Source of the DNA: Flaviflexus ciconiae
GTDB taxonomy: Bacteria; Actinomycetota; Actinomycetes; Actinomycetales; Actinomycetaceae
Direction: 5' to 3'
Assembly (NCBI RefSeq): GCF_003971195.1
Contig: NZ_CP034593.1
Location: 930,001-994,000 of the forward strand
Length of the DNA stretch: 64,000 bases
Positions within the stretch are counted from its first letter, which is position 1. Every line of letters begins with the position of its first letter. The position numbers and the translations under genes are program-made. The notes under the pieces are model-generated. The model did not search any database, was not told the DNA's origin, and saw nothing but the letters and a program-made list of their open reading frames with translations. Positions 9,368 to 19,011 of this stretch are shown here, in pieces.

Positions 9368-10129
9368 TCAGCCTTCCCATTCGGTCAGGCGGAGTTTGCG
9401 TTCGGTGGGGCGGATGCCCCTGGCGGAGCGTGCTCGCAGATCATCGAGGGAATCCCGTCCGGCACGAATGTGGGTGCCCGCAAGGCCGTCGAGCTCGCCC
9501 TGGGAGATAGCGGCGATGATCCGGGAGATCTCGGCAGGATCCGTCCAATCCGTGCGACCATCGTGCATGTTCATCGAGTGCGTCATGTCGGTTTCGACAA
9601 CGCCGGGGGCAACCTCGTAGACCTTGAGCCCGCGGGAGTGCCCCGCCTCGTGGAAGGAACCACCGAGACGCATGAGAGCCGTCTTGGACACCCAGTAGTC
9701 GGCCGAATCGGCCCGGTCAGTGACGGCGGCGCCAGAAGACAGGTCGACGATGTAGCCGCCCCGATCCAGCATGCTACGAGCGGCTGCGGAGGACAGGACG
9801 AACGGGGCGTACACGTTCGTGCGAATCGTTGTGGCAAACTCTTCGGCCGTGATTTCCCAGGGCAGCAGTTCGGTTCCGGAGACACCCGCGTTGTTGACCA
9901 GCATGTCCAGCTCGCCGACTGCTTCAGCAAGGTCTTCGGCGCCCTCGATGGTGGACAGGTCGGCCGCGTGGAGGACGACGTCCGCTCCCCTGTCCTGGCA
10001 TGCTCGTGCGGTATCGGTCAGCGACTCGATCGCGCGTGCATGCAAATGAAGGGTGCGTCCCTCGTCTGCGAGTGCGGTTGCGATGTGGCGGCCGATGCCG
10101 CGGGATGATCCGGTGATAAGGATCCTCAA
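9368..10129 (-). CDS. SDR family oxidoreductase
   Basis: A 253-residue classical short-chain dehydrogenase. The cofactor motif TGSSRGIG is at residues 6-13, NNAG at 79-82, catalytic serine near 131, and YWVSK with Tyr145 and Lys149. Lack of a basic residue pattern makes NAD versus NADP unclear, and the substrate is unknown. The ATG overlaps the stop of the carboxylate-amine ligase by ATGA, so it is the last gene of the pheST-led operon. Confidence 0.87.
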   Translation of the reverse strand: MRILITGSSRGIGRHIATALADEGRTLHLHARAIESLTDTARACQDRGADVVLHAADLSTIEGAEDLAEAVGELDMLVNNAGVSGTELLPWEITAEEFATTIRTNVYAPFVLSSAAARSMLDRGGYIVDLSSGAAVTDRADSADYWVSKTALMRLGGSFHEAGHSRGLKVYEVAPGVVETDMTHSMNMHDGRTDWTDPAEISRIIAAISQGELDGLAGTHIRAGRDSLDDLRARSARGIRPTERKLRLTEWEG

Positions 10130-11280
10130 CGGGGTCCCTGCCTCTCTGGTGATGTGAAGGCCGACGGGAGCGGCTTGTCCGCTTTCATTTCCGACCTCAT
10201 GTGTTCCACGACGGCGTCAAGCGAGCCATCATTACGTTTAGCTACTTCAATGAACCGCTGGTAGGCGGCACCGATTTCCAGAATGTCGTTGATTCCCGAC
10301 AGCTCTTCCAGGCAACCAAGCTTCTCTGCAGTCGGTTCGAGGCGCCGCACCATCCGCTTGACGGTGTCCAAGACGTGCTCCTCATTGCCATCCCGGTCCA
10401 CAACAAGAATCGCATCCATGCCGTACCTGCTGGCACGCCACTTGTTTTCGGCAACGTACCAGTCGGGAATCCAGGGCAGTTCCCGCCCCTCGTCCCACTC
10501 CGTCGAGAAGTGGTCAACCATGCAGTGAATAAGAGCGGCAATGGCTTGGAGCTCATAGATGTTGGTGTTGGCATCGCACACGCGGGTCTCGATTGTCCCC
10601 CACCCCGGGCTCGGGCGAATGTCCCAACGGACCTCGTTGAAGTGCTCGATCACGCCAGTTTTCTTCAGGTCGCTCGTGTACTGCTCCAGCTCATGCCACT
10701 GTTCAAACTGGCGGGGCGTTCCAGATGTTGGTAGCTGCTGGAAAACCATGGCCCGGTTTGAGGCGTACTGGGTGTGCTCACCAGCCCAGTACGGGGACGA
10801 GGAGGACAGCGCCTGAATGTGGAAACCGCGGGTCAGCATCGCGCGGATGATCGGGAGGACCTTCTCACGGCGGTCGATGCCGACGTGGACGTGCGTTCCG
10901 AACAGGAGCATTTGCCGGCCCCAGTACTGGGTGCGGTTCACGAGTTCCGCATATCTGTCGGAGTCCGTCACCCGCTGGTAGGCGGGGTTCGCAAACGGAT
11001 GGGAACCGGCACTGGCAATATCGATGCGAAGCGGGTCTGTCACTTCGCGGACCGCTTCGGCACCAACACGTATGTCCTCAATGCAGCCGGCGATGGTGTG
11101 GTGCACTCCAGAGGTCACTTCGACGGTGTTGAGGAGCATCTCGGCCTGAATGAACTTCTGGTCTTTCAGCTGCTCCATGACGTAGGCGGCGGCCTGCCGC
11201 AGATCGTTCGAATCTTGATCGATGAGCTGGAGCTCCCACTCGATACCGACGGTGGACTGCTCAGACTTCGCGAAATCCAT
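10126..11280 (-). CDS. Carboxylate-amine ligase (GCS2 family, YbdK-like)
   Basis: A 384-residue glutamate-cysteine ligase type 2 family protein. The N-terminal VGIEWELQLID carries the metal-binding glutamates, HVHVGI is the typical histidine segment, and RPSPGWGTIETRVCD near residue 240 is a family hallmark. Such proteins make gamma-glutamyl bonds (weak glutamate-cysteine ligase) or unknown carboxylate-amine products. It sits between a glutamine-amidotransferase-like gene and an SDR with almost no spacing, which hints at a shared small-molecule pathway. Confidence 0.87.
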   Translation of the reverse strand: MDFAKSEQSTVGIEWELQLIDQDSNDLRQAAAYVMEQLKDQKFIQAEMLLNTVEVTSGVHHTIAGCIEDIRVGAEAVREVTDPLRIDIASAGSHPFANPAYQRVTDSDRYAELVNRTQYWGRQMLLFGTHVHVGIDRREKVLPIIRAMLTRGFHIQALSSSSPYWAGEHTQYASNRAMVFQQLPTSGTPRQFEQWHELEQYTSDLKKTGVIEHFNEVRWDIRPSPGWGTIETRVCDANTNIYELQAIAALIHCMVDHFSTEWDEGRELPWIPDWYVAENKWRASRYGMDAILVVDRDGNEEHVLDTVKRMVRRLEPTAEKLGCLEELSGINDILEIGAAYQRFIEVAKRNDGSLDAVVEHMRSEMKADKPLPSAFTSPERQGPR

Positions 11281-11282
11281 GA

Positions 11283-12002
11283 TTAGCTCCGATACGTGTC
11301 GACGAACCTGGAAACAATAGTGTGGTCAGTGTATGCGGACAGGCACTCCTCGAGGACCTGTTTGTGCTGGTTAGGGGGAAAATAGGCCCCGCGATAGAAC
11401 TCGATGCGGATCTGGATGCTTTCCAGACCAACCTCTGGATGAAACTGGGTGCCGTACATGTTTTTGCCGAACCGGATCATCTGGATCGGAGCAAGATCGG
11501 CGTAGGCAAGCACCGTCGCATTTGCTGGCGCAACACCGACTGCCTCGTTATGTCCCGTATAGGCCCGGAATGGGTCGCTAATTCCGCGCAGGAGCGGATC
11601 GGCTTTCCCCTCGTCCGTCAGGGAAATATAGGGGGCGGAAATGATCTCCGGAAAGTCCCTGGTGAGCGTGCCACCGGCGCGTTGCGACAGCATCTGCATG
11701 CCAAAGCAGAGGCCGAGGGTCGGGAAGTCCCGCTCGAGGATCTCGTCGCAAATATAGGTGAGGGCCTCTTCCGTCATGACCTGCGTTGGCGGCTTTGCCT
11801 CGGGCGCCGTCATGATGTTGTACGGCGATCCGGAGATCATGACTCCGCTGTAGTCGTCAAGGACAGGCCGGGGCCCCGGCTTGTCGAGATGAACGACGTC
11901 TAGGTCGCGCTCTCGAAGCCGCCCGAAGGCACGAATATCCGACAGTTCACGATCGGCTACCGTGCCACCCGGGCGACATACGAGGAACAGGAAGGGTTTC
12001 AC
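11283..12002 (-). CDS. Class I glutamine amidotransferase-like protein
   Basis: A 239-residue stand-alone GATase1 domain. The nucleophile elbow GLCFGMQ (Cys99) and QFHPEV (His188, Glu190) give a complete triad. It resembles the amidotransferase half of GMP synthase, but no synthetase half is attached and guaA is not nearby. The start is a GTG at 12002 that overlaps the pheT stop (GTGA). This makes its translation dependent on pheT, an unusual partner. The substrate of the paired enzyme is unknown; the next gene, a carboxylate-amine ligase, is a candidate partner. Confidence 0.87.
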   Translation of the reverse strand: MKPFLFLVCRPGGTVADRELSDIRAFGRLRERDLDVVHLDKPGPRPVLDDYSGVMISGSPYNIMTAPEAKPPTQVMTEEALTYICDEILERDFPTLGLCFGMQMLSQRAGGTLTRDFPEIISAPYISLTDEGKADPLLRGISDPFRAYTGHNEAVGVAPANATVLAYADLAPIQMIRFGKNMYGTQFHPEVGLESIQIRIEFYRGAYFPPNQHKQVLEECLSAYTDHTIVSRFVDTYRS

Positions 12003-14563
12003 GCGCGGAGGGTTGCCCCGAGGGCCTTGCCGGCCTGCTTGACGATCCGATTGCGTGCCGCCGCCGTCTCTTCCGCCGTCAGCGTGTGATCGCTACGGAA
12101 GACAAGGGCATAGGCGAGGGACTTCGTCCCTTCCTCCAGCTGACTTCCCGTGTAGATGTCGAACAGGGTGACGTCCTCGAGGATGTCACCGCCGGCCTCA
12201 CGAATGATTGCCTCAACGGCAGCCGATGTAACATCATCGGCCACGACAAGGGCGATATCTTCCTTCGCAGCCGGGTGCGTCTCAACGGCCTTGACGGCGA
12301 TCGGCTCATGGCCGCGCACCTCATCCATCACGTCCGCATCGACCTCGAAGGCGATGGAGCGTGCCGGAAGATCGAAGCGTTCGCATACCTTCGGGGCAAG
12401 TTCGCCCGCATAGCCAATGACGGTGCCGTTCGCTTCGATCCGGGCGCAGCGTCCCGGATGGAACGGTGCACGGGACTCTGCGTGAACCGTGGTCTTCAGC
12501 CCGAGGATACGAGCGAGAGACTGCACGGCCTCGATGGCATCGCGCCAATCCCAGGTGACGGCGTTCAGACCAGCGCGTCCGGTGTGCACCTGGGGAACGG
12601 CAACGCCTGCAATGCGGTACGGCTGGTTCGGGATCGCGGCATTCAGCCCGGCAAGCTCCTCATCCGAGGGACGGGCGCCACCGGGAAGCGGTGCCTGGGA
12701 TGCGATGCCCTTCGGGTTCGTCACGACGCCCGCCTCGACGACTGCGGTGCCGGCATTCTGACGGGCAACGTTGAGGGCCGCCGTGTTCAGTAGCGTGTCG
12801 AGAATCGAGGTGCGCATAAGGGGAACATCGTCCTGGAGCGGGTTGCGCAGGCGGAGAGCAACGCGCCTCTCGTCGCCCGCGGGGATCTCTTGGAGATCGT
12901 GGGTCTTGGACGACACAAACGGATAGGAGAGCACTTCCGTCCACCCCATCTCGACCAGGGTCCTCATCATGTCGCGGCGACGGCGCTGCCTGTCGGTCAG
13001 GCCGCGTCCTGCCGGGGAGGCGGGAACGAGCGACTCGATCTCGTCGTAACCAATGAGCCGTGCGATCTCTTCCACGAGGTGGGCGGGACCAACGAGGTCG
13101 GGACGCCACGTGGGCGGCTGCACCTCGAGGGGGAATTCACCGGTCACCTCGCAGCCGATCTGCTGGAGGATGCGAGTCACCTCTGCGCTGTCCGGGGTGA
13201 GGCCCGTAAGCCTGGTGACTTCGGCCGGGTCGAAGGTGATGGCCGGGTAGGGAACGGTATTGTCGAGGTCGGTGACCTCTTCCCCAGCCGTGCCGCCACC
13301 ATATTCTACGAGCAGGTCGACGACCTTCTGGGCCGCAACGGGAGCGATCTGCGTGTCAACCCCGCGCTCGAAACGCTTGGAAGCTTCCGACGGGAGGCGA
13401 TGACGGCGTGAGGTGCGGGCAATGGAGATGGAGTCGAAGTGCGCGGCCTCGATGAGGACGTTCACGGTCGAGTCGCTGATCTCGGTGGATTCGCCACCCA
13501 TAACGCCGGCAAGACCGAGGATCCGCTCCCCCTCCGTGTCGGTGATAAGGAGATCCTCCGAATGGAGGGTCCTCTCAACATCGTCGAGGGTGGTCAGCTT
13601 CTCGCCGTCCTTGGCACGGCGAACAACGATCGGCAGAGCCATCTTGTCCATGTCGTAGGCGTGGAGCGGCTGACCGAGGTCCAGCATGACGTAGTTCGTG
13701 ACGTCAACGGCAAGCGAGATGGGCCGCATCCCGGCTTCCGTCAGGCGGTCCGTCATCCACTTCGGGCTCTTCGCGGTCGGGTCGATGCCGCGGACGACGC
13801 GGGTGACGAAGCGGTCGCATCCGACGTTGCCGTTGATCGGAGCAACGTCGTCAACGCGGACATTCTCATCGCCGCGGGGCTCAGGGAGCGGATTCTCAAG
13901 ATTCTCGGGCAGACCGAAGTCGGTGAAGTTCGCTCCGGTGGAGTGCGAGAACTCGCGGGCAACGCCACGCATGGAGAAGCAGTAGCCGCGGTCCGGGGTC
14001 ACGTTGATCTCGAGGGTTTCGCGGTCCAGGCCGAGGTAGCCCATGGCGTCCTCGCCAGGCGCGGGGATGCTGGCGATCGCAGCATCATCGTTTGCCTTGG
14101 CGAGAACGATGATGCCGTCGTGATCGTCACCGAGGCCGAGTTCCTTCGACGAGCAAATCATGCCGTCGGAAATGTGGCCGTAGGTCTTGCGTGCGGAGAT
14201 AGCGAAGCCGCCGGGTAGTTCCGCACCCGGGAGGCTCACGACGACGTAGTCGCCTACGTCGAAGTTGTGGGCGCCGCAAATAATGCCGCGGGAAGCCATC
14301 TCGGCGGGTTCCTTGCCTTCGCCGGGAGCGTCGTTGTGCTCACCGACGTCAACGCGGCAGTAGTTGATGAGTTTGCCGTTCTTCTGCTCTTCTTTGGCGA
14401 GCGTGAGGACCTTGCCGACAACAATCGGCCCGGTCACCTCACCGCGGTGAATCTCTTCTTCTTCGAGGCCAACCTTGACGAGGTCGGCGGCAAGCTGTTC
14501 GGCGGTCAGGTTTTCGGGGGTCTCAACGTGGGCGGAGAGCCAGTCGATCGGGATGAGTGGCAT
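11999..14563 (-). CDS. pheT: Phenylalanine-tRNA ligase beta subunit
   Basis: An 854-residue PheT. The N-terminal tRNA-binding (EMAP-like) domain around residues 40-160 includes VGKVLTLAK and the CGAHNFDVGDYVVV segment. B3/B4 editing domains, B5 and the catalytic-like core follow, and a ferredoxin-fold anticodon domain ends the protein (ETHPAAKEDIALVVAD onward). The open frame extends upstream into pheS, but the ATG at 14563 has a GGAG site and matches the family N-terminus MPLIPIDWLSAHV. It lies one base after pheS. Confidence 0.95.
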   Translation of the reverse strand: MPLIPIDWLSAHVETPENLTAEQLAADLVKVGLEEEEIHRGEVTGPIVVGKVLTLAKEEQKNGKLINYCRVDVGEHNDAPGEGKEPAEMASRGIICGAHNFDVGDYVVVSLPGAELPGGFAISARKTYGHISDGMICSSKELGLGDDHDGIIVLAKANDDAAIASIPAPGEDAMGYLGLDRETLEINVTPDRGYCFSMRGVAREFSHSTGANFTDFGLPENLENPLPEPRGDENVRVDDVAPINGNVGCDRFVTRVVRGIDPTAKSPKWMTDRLTEAGMRPISLAVDVTNYVMLDLGQPLHAYDMDKMALPIVVRRAKDGEKLTTLDDVERTLHSEDLLITDTEGERILGLAGVMGGESTEISDSTVNVLIEAAHFDSISIARTSRRHRLPSEASKRFERGVDTQIAPVAAQKVVDLLVEYGGGTAGEEVTDLDNTVPYPAITFDPAEVTRLTGLTPDSAEVTRILQQIGCEVTGEFPLEVQPPTWRPDLVGPAHLVEEIARLIGYDEIESLVPASPAGRGLTDRQRRRRDMMRTLVEMGWTEVLSYPFVSSKTHDLQEIPAGDERRVALRLRNPLQDDVPLMRTSILDTLLNTAALNVARQNAGTAVVEAGVVTNPKGIASQAPLPGGARPSDEELAGLNAAIPNQPYRIAGVAVPQVHTGRAGLNAVTWDWRDAIEAVQSLARILGLKTTVHAESRAPFHPGRCARIEANGTVIGYAGELAPKVCERFDLPARSIAFEVDADVMDEVRGHEPIAVKAVETHPAAKEDIALVVADDVTSAAVEAIIREAGGDILEDVTLFDIYTGSQLEEGTKSLAYALVFRSDHTLTAEETAAARNRIVKQAGKALGATLRA

Positions 14564-14564
14564 G

Positions 14565-15647
14565 TCAGATGCTCCTTCCATTAGTTGAGAACTGTGCGGA
14601 GAAACGCACGTCTCCTTCGACGATGTCACGCATGTCGGCGATGCCGTGGCGGAGCATGAGTGCACGCTCCACTCCCATGCCGAATGCGAAGCCGGAATAT
14701 TCGTTCGGGTCAATACCTGCCGAGGCGAGCACATTGGGGTTGACCATGCCGCAGCCACCCCATTCGATCCAGCCGGCGCCGCCCTTCTTTTGGGGGAACC
14801 AAATGTCGAGCTCGGCGGACGGCTCGGTGAACGGGAAGAAGGAGGGGCGCAGACGTGCCTTCGCGTCGGGACCAAACAGGTGCTTGGCAAGACGGTCCAG
14901 GGTGCCCTTCAGGTGTGCCATGGTCAGCCCCTTATCGACCGCGAGGCCCTCGACCTGGTGGAAAACCGGGGTGTGGGTCGCGTCAAGAGCATCGGTGCGA
15001 AAGGTTTTACCGGGAACGCAAACATAGATCGGAGCTCCCCGCTCTAGCATCTCGTGGGCCTGAACGGGAGAGGTGTGAGTGCGTAGGACGAGGCCGTCCT
15101 GGCGATCAACCTCGCCACCTTCGTCTACACCGTCGACGTAGAACGTGTCCTGCATCTGCCTCGCCGGGTGGTCCGGACCGAAGTTCAACGCATCGAAGTT
15201 GAACCATTCGTGCTCGACTTCGGGCCCCTCGGCGATGTCCCAGCCCATGGCAACAAAGAAATCGGAGATGTCTTCAAGCAGAACCGACAGCGGGTGACGG
15301 GCGCCAAGCGGTGCACGCCTCGTCGGGACCGTCACGTCAACGGTCTCCTCCACAAGAATCCGTTCCGCGGCCTCAGCTTCAAGCCGTTCAGTCGCTTCCG
15401 CGAGCGCGGCCTGGATGTTCTTGCGCGCCATTCCCATGATCTTGCCGGCGACGGGCTTGTCGGCCTTATCGAGGCCCTTGATCTGCTGGTTGGCGAGGGT
15501 AATGGGGGCGTTGTCGCCGCTGTGGGCGAGCCGAGCGGTCTTCAGTTCGTCAAAAGTGGTGGAGGCACTAAATGCTGCCTGTGCCGCTTCTACTGCGGCG
15601 CCCACTCCTGCTTCGTCGCGCGGGTCCAATCCCGGTGCTTGAGACAT
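14565..15647 (-). CDS. pheS: Phenylalanine-tRNA ligase alpha subunit
   Basis: A 360-residue class II aminoacyl-tRNA synthetase catalytic chain; with PheT it forms the alpha2-beta2 enzyme. The N-terminal coiled coil (residues 1-100) binds tRNA. Motif 2 is [19 protein letters not shown] and motif 3 [18 protein letters not shown] near the C terminus. A GAGAAAGG site precedes the ATG. In many actinobacteria pheS directly follows the trmH-type gene; here that gene is about 43 kb away (58519-59310). Confidence 0.95.
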   Translation of the reverse strand: MSQAPGLDPRDEAGVGAAVEAAQAAFSASTTFDELKTARLAHSGDNAPITLANQQIKGLDKADKPVAGKIMGMARKNIQAALAEATERLEAEAAERILVEETVDVTVPTRRAPLGARHPLSVLLEDISDFFVAMGWDIAEGPEVEHEWFNFDALNFGPDHPARQMQDTFYVDGVDEGGEVDRQDGLVLRTHTSPVQAHEMLERGAPIYVCVPGKTFRTDALDATHTPVFHQVEGLAVDKGLTMAHLKGTLDRLAKHLFGPDAKARLRPSFFPFTEPSAELDIWFPQKKGGAGWIEWGGCGMVNPNVLASAGIDPNEYSGFAFGMGVERALMLRHGIADMRDIVEGDVRFSAQFSTNGRSI

Positions 15648-16071
15648 ATCGGCCTTTCTCTTGGAAACCTTCCCCTATCCTAACGAACGCGGACGCCCGT
15701 CCTGTTATCAGAACACGATGTGGAAACGAGCACGCTGGGGATAGCCACGAAGCCGCGTGAACCATTCCCACCGTGAGACTGTTTGGTGGCCGAGGTTCCG
15801 AAGTCGTCTGCGAACATCATTTCCGTCCGCCTGGGCGAACCACGCCATTGATCATCGCGACAGGAACCAGTGAGGATAGGAACCAGTAAGGATAGGAACT
15901 AGTGAGGATAGCTCCGTGATCTTTCAGCCCGAACCCTGATGAAGCACTTTCCCAGGGTTTGCGCAGATCAGAGGCCTTTTTCCCTTGGCGTAATATGATG
16001 CGAGGGCTTGAGATGTGGACCACAATAAGTTTGTCAGAGACAGTACGTCATAACTATCGAAAGGATCTGTC
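15648..16071. other. Divergent intergenic region (pheS / csbD)
   Basis: No gene seen. It holds the minus-strand promoter region of pheS, the plus-strand region of the CsbD gene and the 16-bp tandem repeat at 15862-15909. I saw no convincing T-box or phenylalanine-rich leader peptide upstream of pheS. Confidence 0.45.
15862..15909. repeat. Three tandem copies of a 16-bp unit
   Basis: The unit AGGAACCAGTGAGGAT occurs three times head to tail (15862-15877, 15878-15893, 15894-15909) with one substitution in each of the last two copies. It lies between pheS and csbD. The function is unknown; it may be a slippage-made minisatellite or a set of protein-binding sites. Confidence 0.85.
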
Positions 16072-16281
16072 ATGGGTATTGATGACAAGGCCAATAACGA
16101 GTTTGAGAACGCCAGCGGCAAGATGAAGGAGGGCTTCGGTAAGGCTACCGACAACGAAGACCTTGAGGCCGAGGGTAAGGGCGAGCAGCTCAGCGCCAAG
16201 GCTAAGAATGTTGGCGAATCCGTGAAGGACTTCGCTCAGGAAGCTGGCGAGAAGATCAAGGGCACCTTCAAGAAGGACTAG
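16072..16281 (+). CDS. CsbD family stress protein
   Basis: A 69-residue, highly charged CsbD-like protein (family pattern N-E-ASGKMKEGFGKATDNEDLEAEG, then KAKNVGESVKDFAQEAGEKIKG). Members are small, hydrophilic and induced by general stress in many bacteria; the molecular role is not established. A strong GAAAGGA site lies 7 bases before the ATG, and a long perfect hairpin terminator follows, so it is a single-gene unit likely expressed strongly. Confidence 0.88.
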   Translation: MGIDDKANNEFENASGKMKEGFGKATDNEDLEAEGKGEQLSAKAKNVGESVKDFAQEAGEKIKGTFKKD

Positions 16282-16331
16282 CCGATAAGCGCCGATTCCA
16301 AGGCCAAACGGAAACCGACTTAACGGTTTAT

Positions 16332-16362
16332 GGTTATGCCCGCCTTCCCGGCGGGCATAACC
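16332..16362 (+). terminator. Intrinsic terminator of csbD
   Basis: A perfect 13-bp stem GGTTATGCCCGCC / GGCGGGCATAACC with a 5-base loop lies 50 bases after the csbD stop. Confidence 0.85.
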
Positions 16363-17094
16363 ATTCTCGGAGCCAAGGCTGTCGGATGGAAGCGTTTACC
16401 AAGCAAATAGGTTTGTGCAGTAAGGAAGGCGGAACCCTTTACGGAACCCTTTATTGCACAGGGCGGACACGTACCCGTCGTTCTGTAACTTCCACTTACT
16501 GGTCACGTAGCGAGAGTCAGCCAGACCCGAGGAAGGTAGCTGCCGCAGAGTCTCGCCCAACAATCCCGAGGGTGGTCGTCTTCAAATTTTTCGGATCACC
16601 CGGGTTCGTGTCTGAGAGATCGCTGGCGAAGCCCAAATCTTCACTGCCGACGCCGAGTGCTGGCAACAGCTGCGGCGGCTTGGCGTTCGATACCGCTCGT
16701 CTTCTCCCCCGATTATCTGCTGACGTTGCCGCACGAGCATTGTTCCACCTCGCCTTACACCACGGCCGACCGGAACTCGATTGTTCTGACTGTTACTGAC
16801 AGAGAAGGCTACGCACGGTCGTGGAGAACGGACGACCAAGTGGCCGTGGGACACACGCCGCGCATGACCCTGCCCCTACCACCGAATGGTGACTCCGCCA
16901 ACATCACCGATGACTCCGTCGCTTCAAGGGATTGGTGCGCCTACGGCGTGGCAATTGAATTGAGCGATGCGATCCGATGCGGCGATCCCGGTCTGGGTTC
17001 GATTCAACACCCGGTAGCGATCAATGGGAAGGGTCCACCCACCGAATGACACGAAGGCACCTTGCCACGTATGGCGCTTTCGCGGACCGATCAT
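16363..17094. other. Non-coding stretch between csbD and the ABC-F gene
   Basis: About 730 bases without a convincing gene on either strand; the open frames present lack ribosome sites, family resemblance and normal codon use. A TTCGATTC motif near 17000 resembles a tRNA T-loop but has no matching stems. It may be decayed sequence. Confidence 0.45.
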
Positions 17095-18897
17095 TTATGC
17101 GGTGCCCGGGCCACACTGGGTGAGGTTGAGCCTGCGCCCCTCCCACCGCTCTCGTAACCAACGATCATGGCTTGCCACGATGACGGCACCCGGATAGTCA
17201 GGGATCGAGTCCTCGAGTTCGGTGGCAAGCTTGAGCGAGAAGTGGTTCGTTGGTTCATCGAGCAGGAGGATGTCCGGCGGATTTGCAAGAAGAACAGACA
17301 GCTCCAGTCTGCGGACCTGCCCGGTCGAGAGGGTACCGACGCGCCTTTGGACATCTCGCCCCGCAATCAAGCCAAAGGTGCCGAGCGATACGTGCTCAGC
17401 ACGTTCTTCCCCAACTGCACGCACGTAGAGGCGCTCCACAGTCTCTTCCCGCCATGAGCCACGTCGCTCGGCTCCGGTATGACGCTCGAAGATCACACCC
17501 ACTTCCTGCGCCAGAGATGCGATCGTGAGTCGGCTTGGGTGATGTAAGGTCCCATCAAACTCGGTAACAGCCCCCGCCAGAATCTTCAGCACTGTTGACT
17601 TACCGCTACCGTTTTCTCCCGTAATGAGGAGCCGGTCATGTTCTCTAATATCGAGAGAAACGGGTGCGAGCCTTCCCGGAATGGCGAGTCTGTTTGCGGA
17701 AAGAATCGTCCGCTGTCCCCCGTCACCACCGGTGTCAGCCCGCTCGGCCCCTTTGTCCTCAACGCCGGCGGAGAGCCCCGCGAAGCTCAGCCTCTTCGGC
17801 GGTTTGCGAACTTGGTCTTCTTCAAGCCGTTCGAGTGCACGCTCAGCATCCTTGACCCGCCGGGATACCACTTTGGCGTTCCGGTCCGAGTAGAACTTCT
17901 TCGCAATCTTGGCCTCGGTGCGCGGAGCACGGGATGAATGACCAACACTGTGGGACGACCCTACCCGTGCACGAGCTTCCTTGAGCGCCGCCTGTTCCTC
18001 ATTAAATCGTTCCTCCCAACGCCTTCTTTCCGCTTCCCGCACGTCGAGATAGTCCGTGTAGGTACCGGTGTAGGACGTGATACCGAGGCCGGATCCCGGT
18101 GAATCATCTTGCGGAGCATCCCGAAACGGGCTCGGAGCAGGATCAAGATCAAGAATGACTGTGGCAACTTCATCGAGGAACGCTCGATCGTGACTCGCAA
18201 TCACAACCGGCCCGGGCCAGGACGCAAGCATCGAGACCAGCAGGGCCGATCCCCGATCATCCAGGTGGTTCGTCGGCTCATCAAGCAGAAGTGTCTCCGG
18301 CCGCTTGAGAATCAGCCACGCGAGGGACAGTCTTGCCACCTGACCGCCCGACATGTGCAGAGCCTTTCGGGACAGGTCAATTCCGCTCAGCCCAAAGGCA
18401 TCCAGAACGCGCTCGGCAATGGAGTCAATATCCCACGCATTCAATCGCTCAGCCTCGGCCAGCGCAGCTTCGTAGACGTCGGCGGCACGAGATAGGTCCT
18501 CTCGATTCGCATCCGGTCGCGCCATATCCGTCGCCGATCGTTCAATCGTCTCCAGCACGGCACGCTGCCTGCTTGTGGCATCCTCTATAACTTCCCGAGC
18601 GGTCCACGACAGCGGAAAGGGCGGCTCCTGGTGATAGTGCCCGACAGTTCCCGGCACGCGCGCTGAACCAACAAAGTCCTGATCGAGCCCGGCCAGGATC
18701 CTTAAGAGTGTTGTTTTACCGCTACCGTTCTCGCCCACCAGGCAGGCACGGCTCCCGGAGGGGACAGTGAAGCTAACATCTGTCAGCACGCGCCTATCGG
18801 GGAAAGACTTCGACACGCCCTCAACGCGGATATGGTTACCGCGGGAAACAGCTGAGTGAGCAAAACCGGGCACGGCAGAATGATGGTGATAATTCAC
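17095..18897 (-). CDS. ABC-F ATPase, antibiotic-resistance type
   Basis: A 600-residue protein with two ABC domains and no membrane segment. Domain 1 has Walker A GENGSGKTT (residues 55-63), signature MSGGQVARLSL and LLLDEPTNHLD. Domain 2 has GENGSGKST, LSTGQVRRLEL and LLLDEPTNHF. The charged linker (about 290-370, rich in Arg/Glu/Lys) is the ribosome-probing arm of ABC-F proteins. Relatives (OleB, TlrC, LmrC, Msr/Vga groups) displace macrolides, lincosamides or streptogramins from the ribosome. The drug here is not predictable. The start is a GTG with an AAGGA site. Upstream lie a good promoter and short leader frames that suggest attenuation control. Confidence 0.88.
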   Translation of the reverse strand: MNYHHHSAVPGFAHSAVSRGNHIRVEGVSKSFPDRRVLTDVSFTVPSGSRACLVGENGSGKTTLLRILAGLDQDFVGSARVPGTVGHYHQEPPFPLSWTAREVIEDATSRQRAVLETIERSATDMARPDANREDLSRAADVYEAALAEAERLNAWDIDSIAERVLDAFGLSGIDLSRKALHMSGGQVARLSLAWLILKRPETLLLDEPTNHLDDRGSALLVSMLASWPGPVVIASHDRAFLDEVATVILDLDPAPSPFRDAPQDDSPGSGLGITSYTGTYTDYLDVREAERRRWEERFNEEQAALKEARARVGSSHSVGHSSRAPRTEAKIAKKFYSDRNAKVVSRRVKDAERALERLEEDQVRKPPKRLSFAGLSAGVEDKGAERADTGGDGGQRTILSANRLAIPGRLAPVSLDIREHDRLLITGENGSGKSTVLKILAGAVTEFDGTLHHPSRLTIASLAQEVGVIFERHTGAERRGSWREETVERLYVRAVGEERAEHVSLGTFGLIAGRDVQRRVGTLSTGQVRRLELSVLLANPPDILLLDEPTNHFSLKLATELEDSIPDYPGAVIVASHDRWLRERWEGRRLNLTQCGPGTA

Positions 18898-19011
18898 AAG
18901 GGTCCTTGAAAGTGCAAAAAGTATCCGCCGGGCCTCGCCTCGGTCGCGGATCTGATCACTGCACTACTTCAACATGCTGAAGAATATATTCGAGCCAACA
19001 CAGACGCGCAA
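18895..19011 (-). promoter_or_regulatory. ABC-F promoter and leader with short upstream frames
   Basis: On the minus strand a -35 TTGCGC (19006-19011), 17-base spacer and -10 TATATT (18983-18988) are followed 7 bases later by ATG-TTG-AAG-TAG (from 18975), a leaderless three-codon frame. A second 21-codon frame beginning with GTG runs to a TGA that overlaps the GTG start of the ABC-F gene (GTGA). Resistance-type ABC-F genes are often controlled by ribosome stalling on leader peptides; that this leader works so is inference. Confidence 0.5.

Noticed and set aside
15648-15860. T-box or attenuator upstream of pheS
   Set aside because: I could not find a T-box sequence, a terminator/antiterminator pair or a phenylalanine-rich leader frame.
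16386-17049. Overlapping small frames between csbD and ABC-F
   Set aside because: No ribosome sites, odd composition and no recognisable domains on either strand.
16940-17050. tRNA-like TTCGATTC motif
   Set aside because: No matching T-stem, acceptor stem or D-arm can be formed around it.
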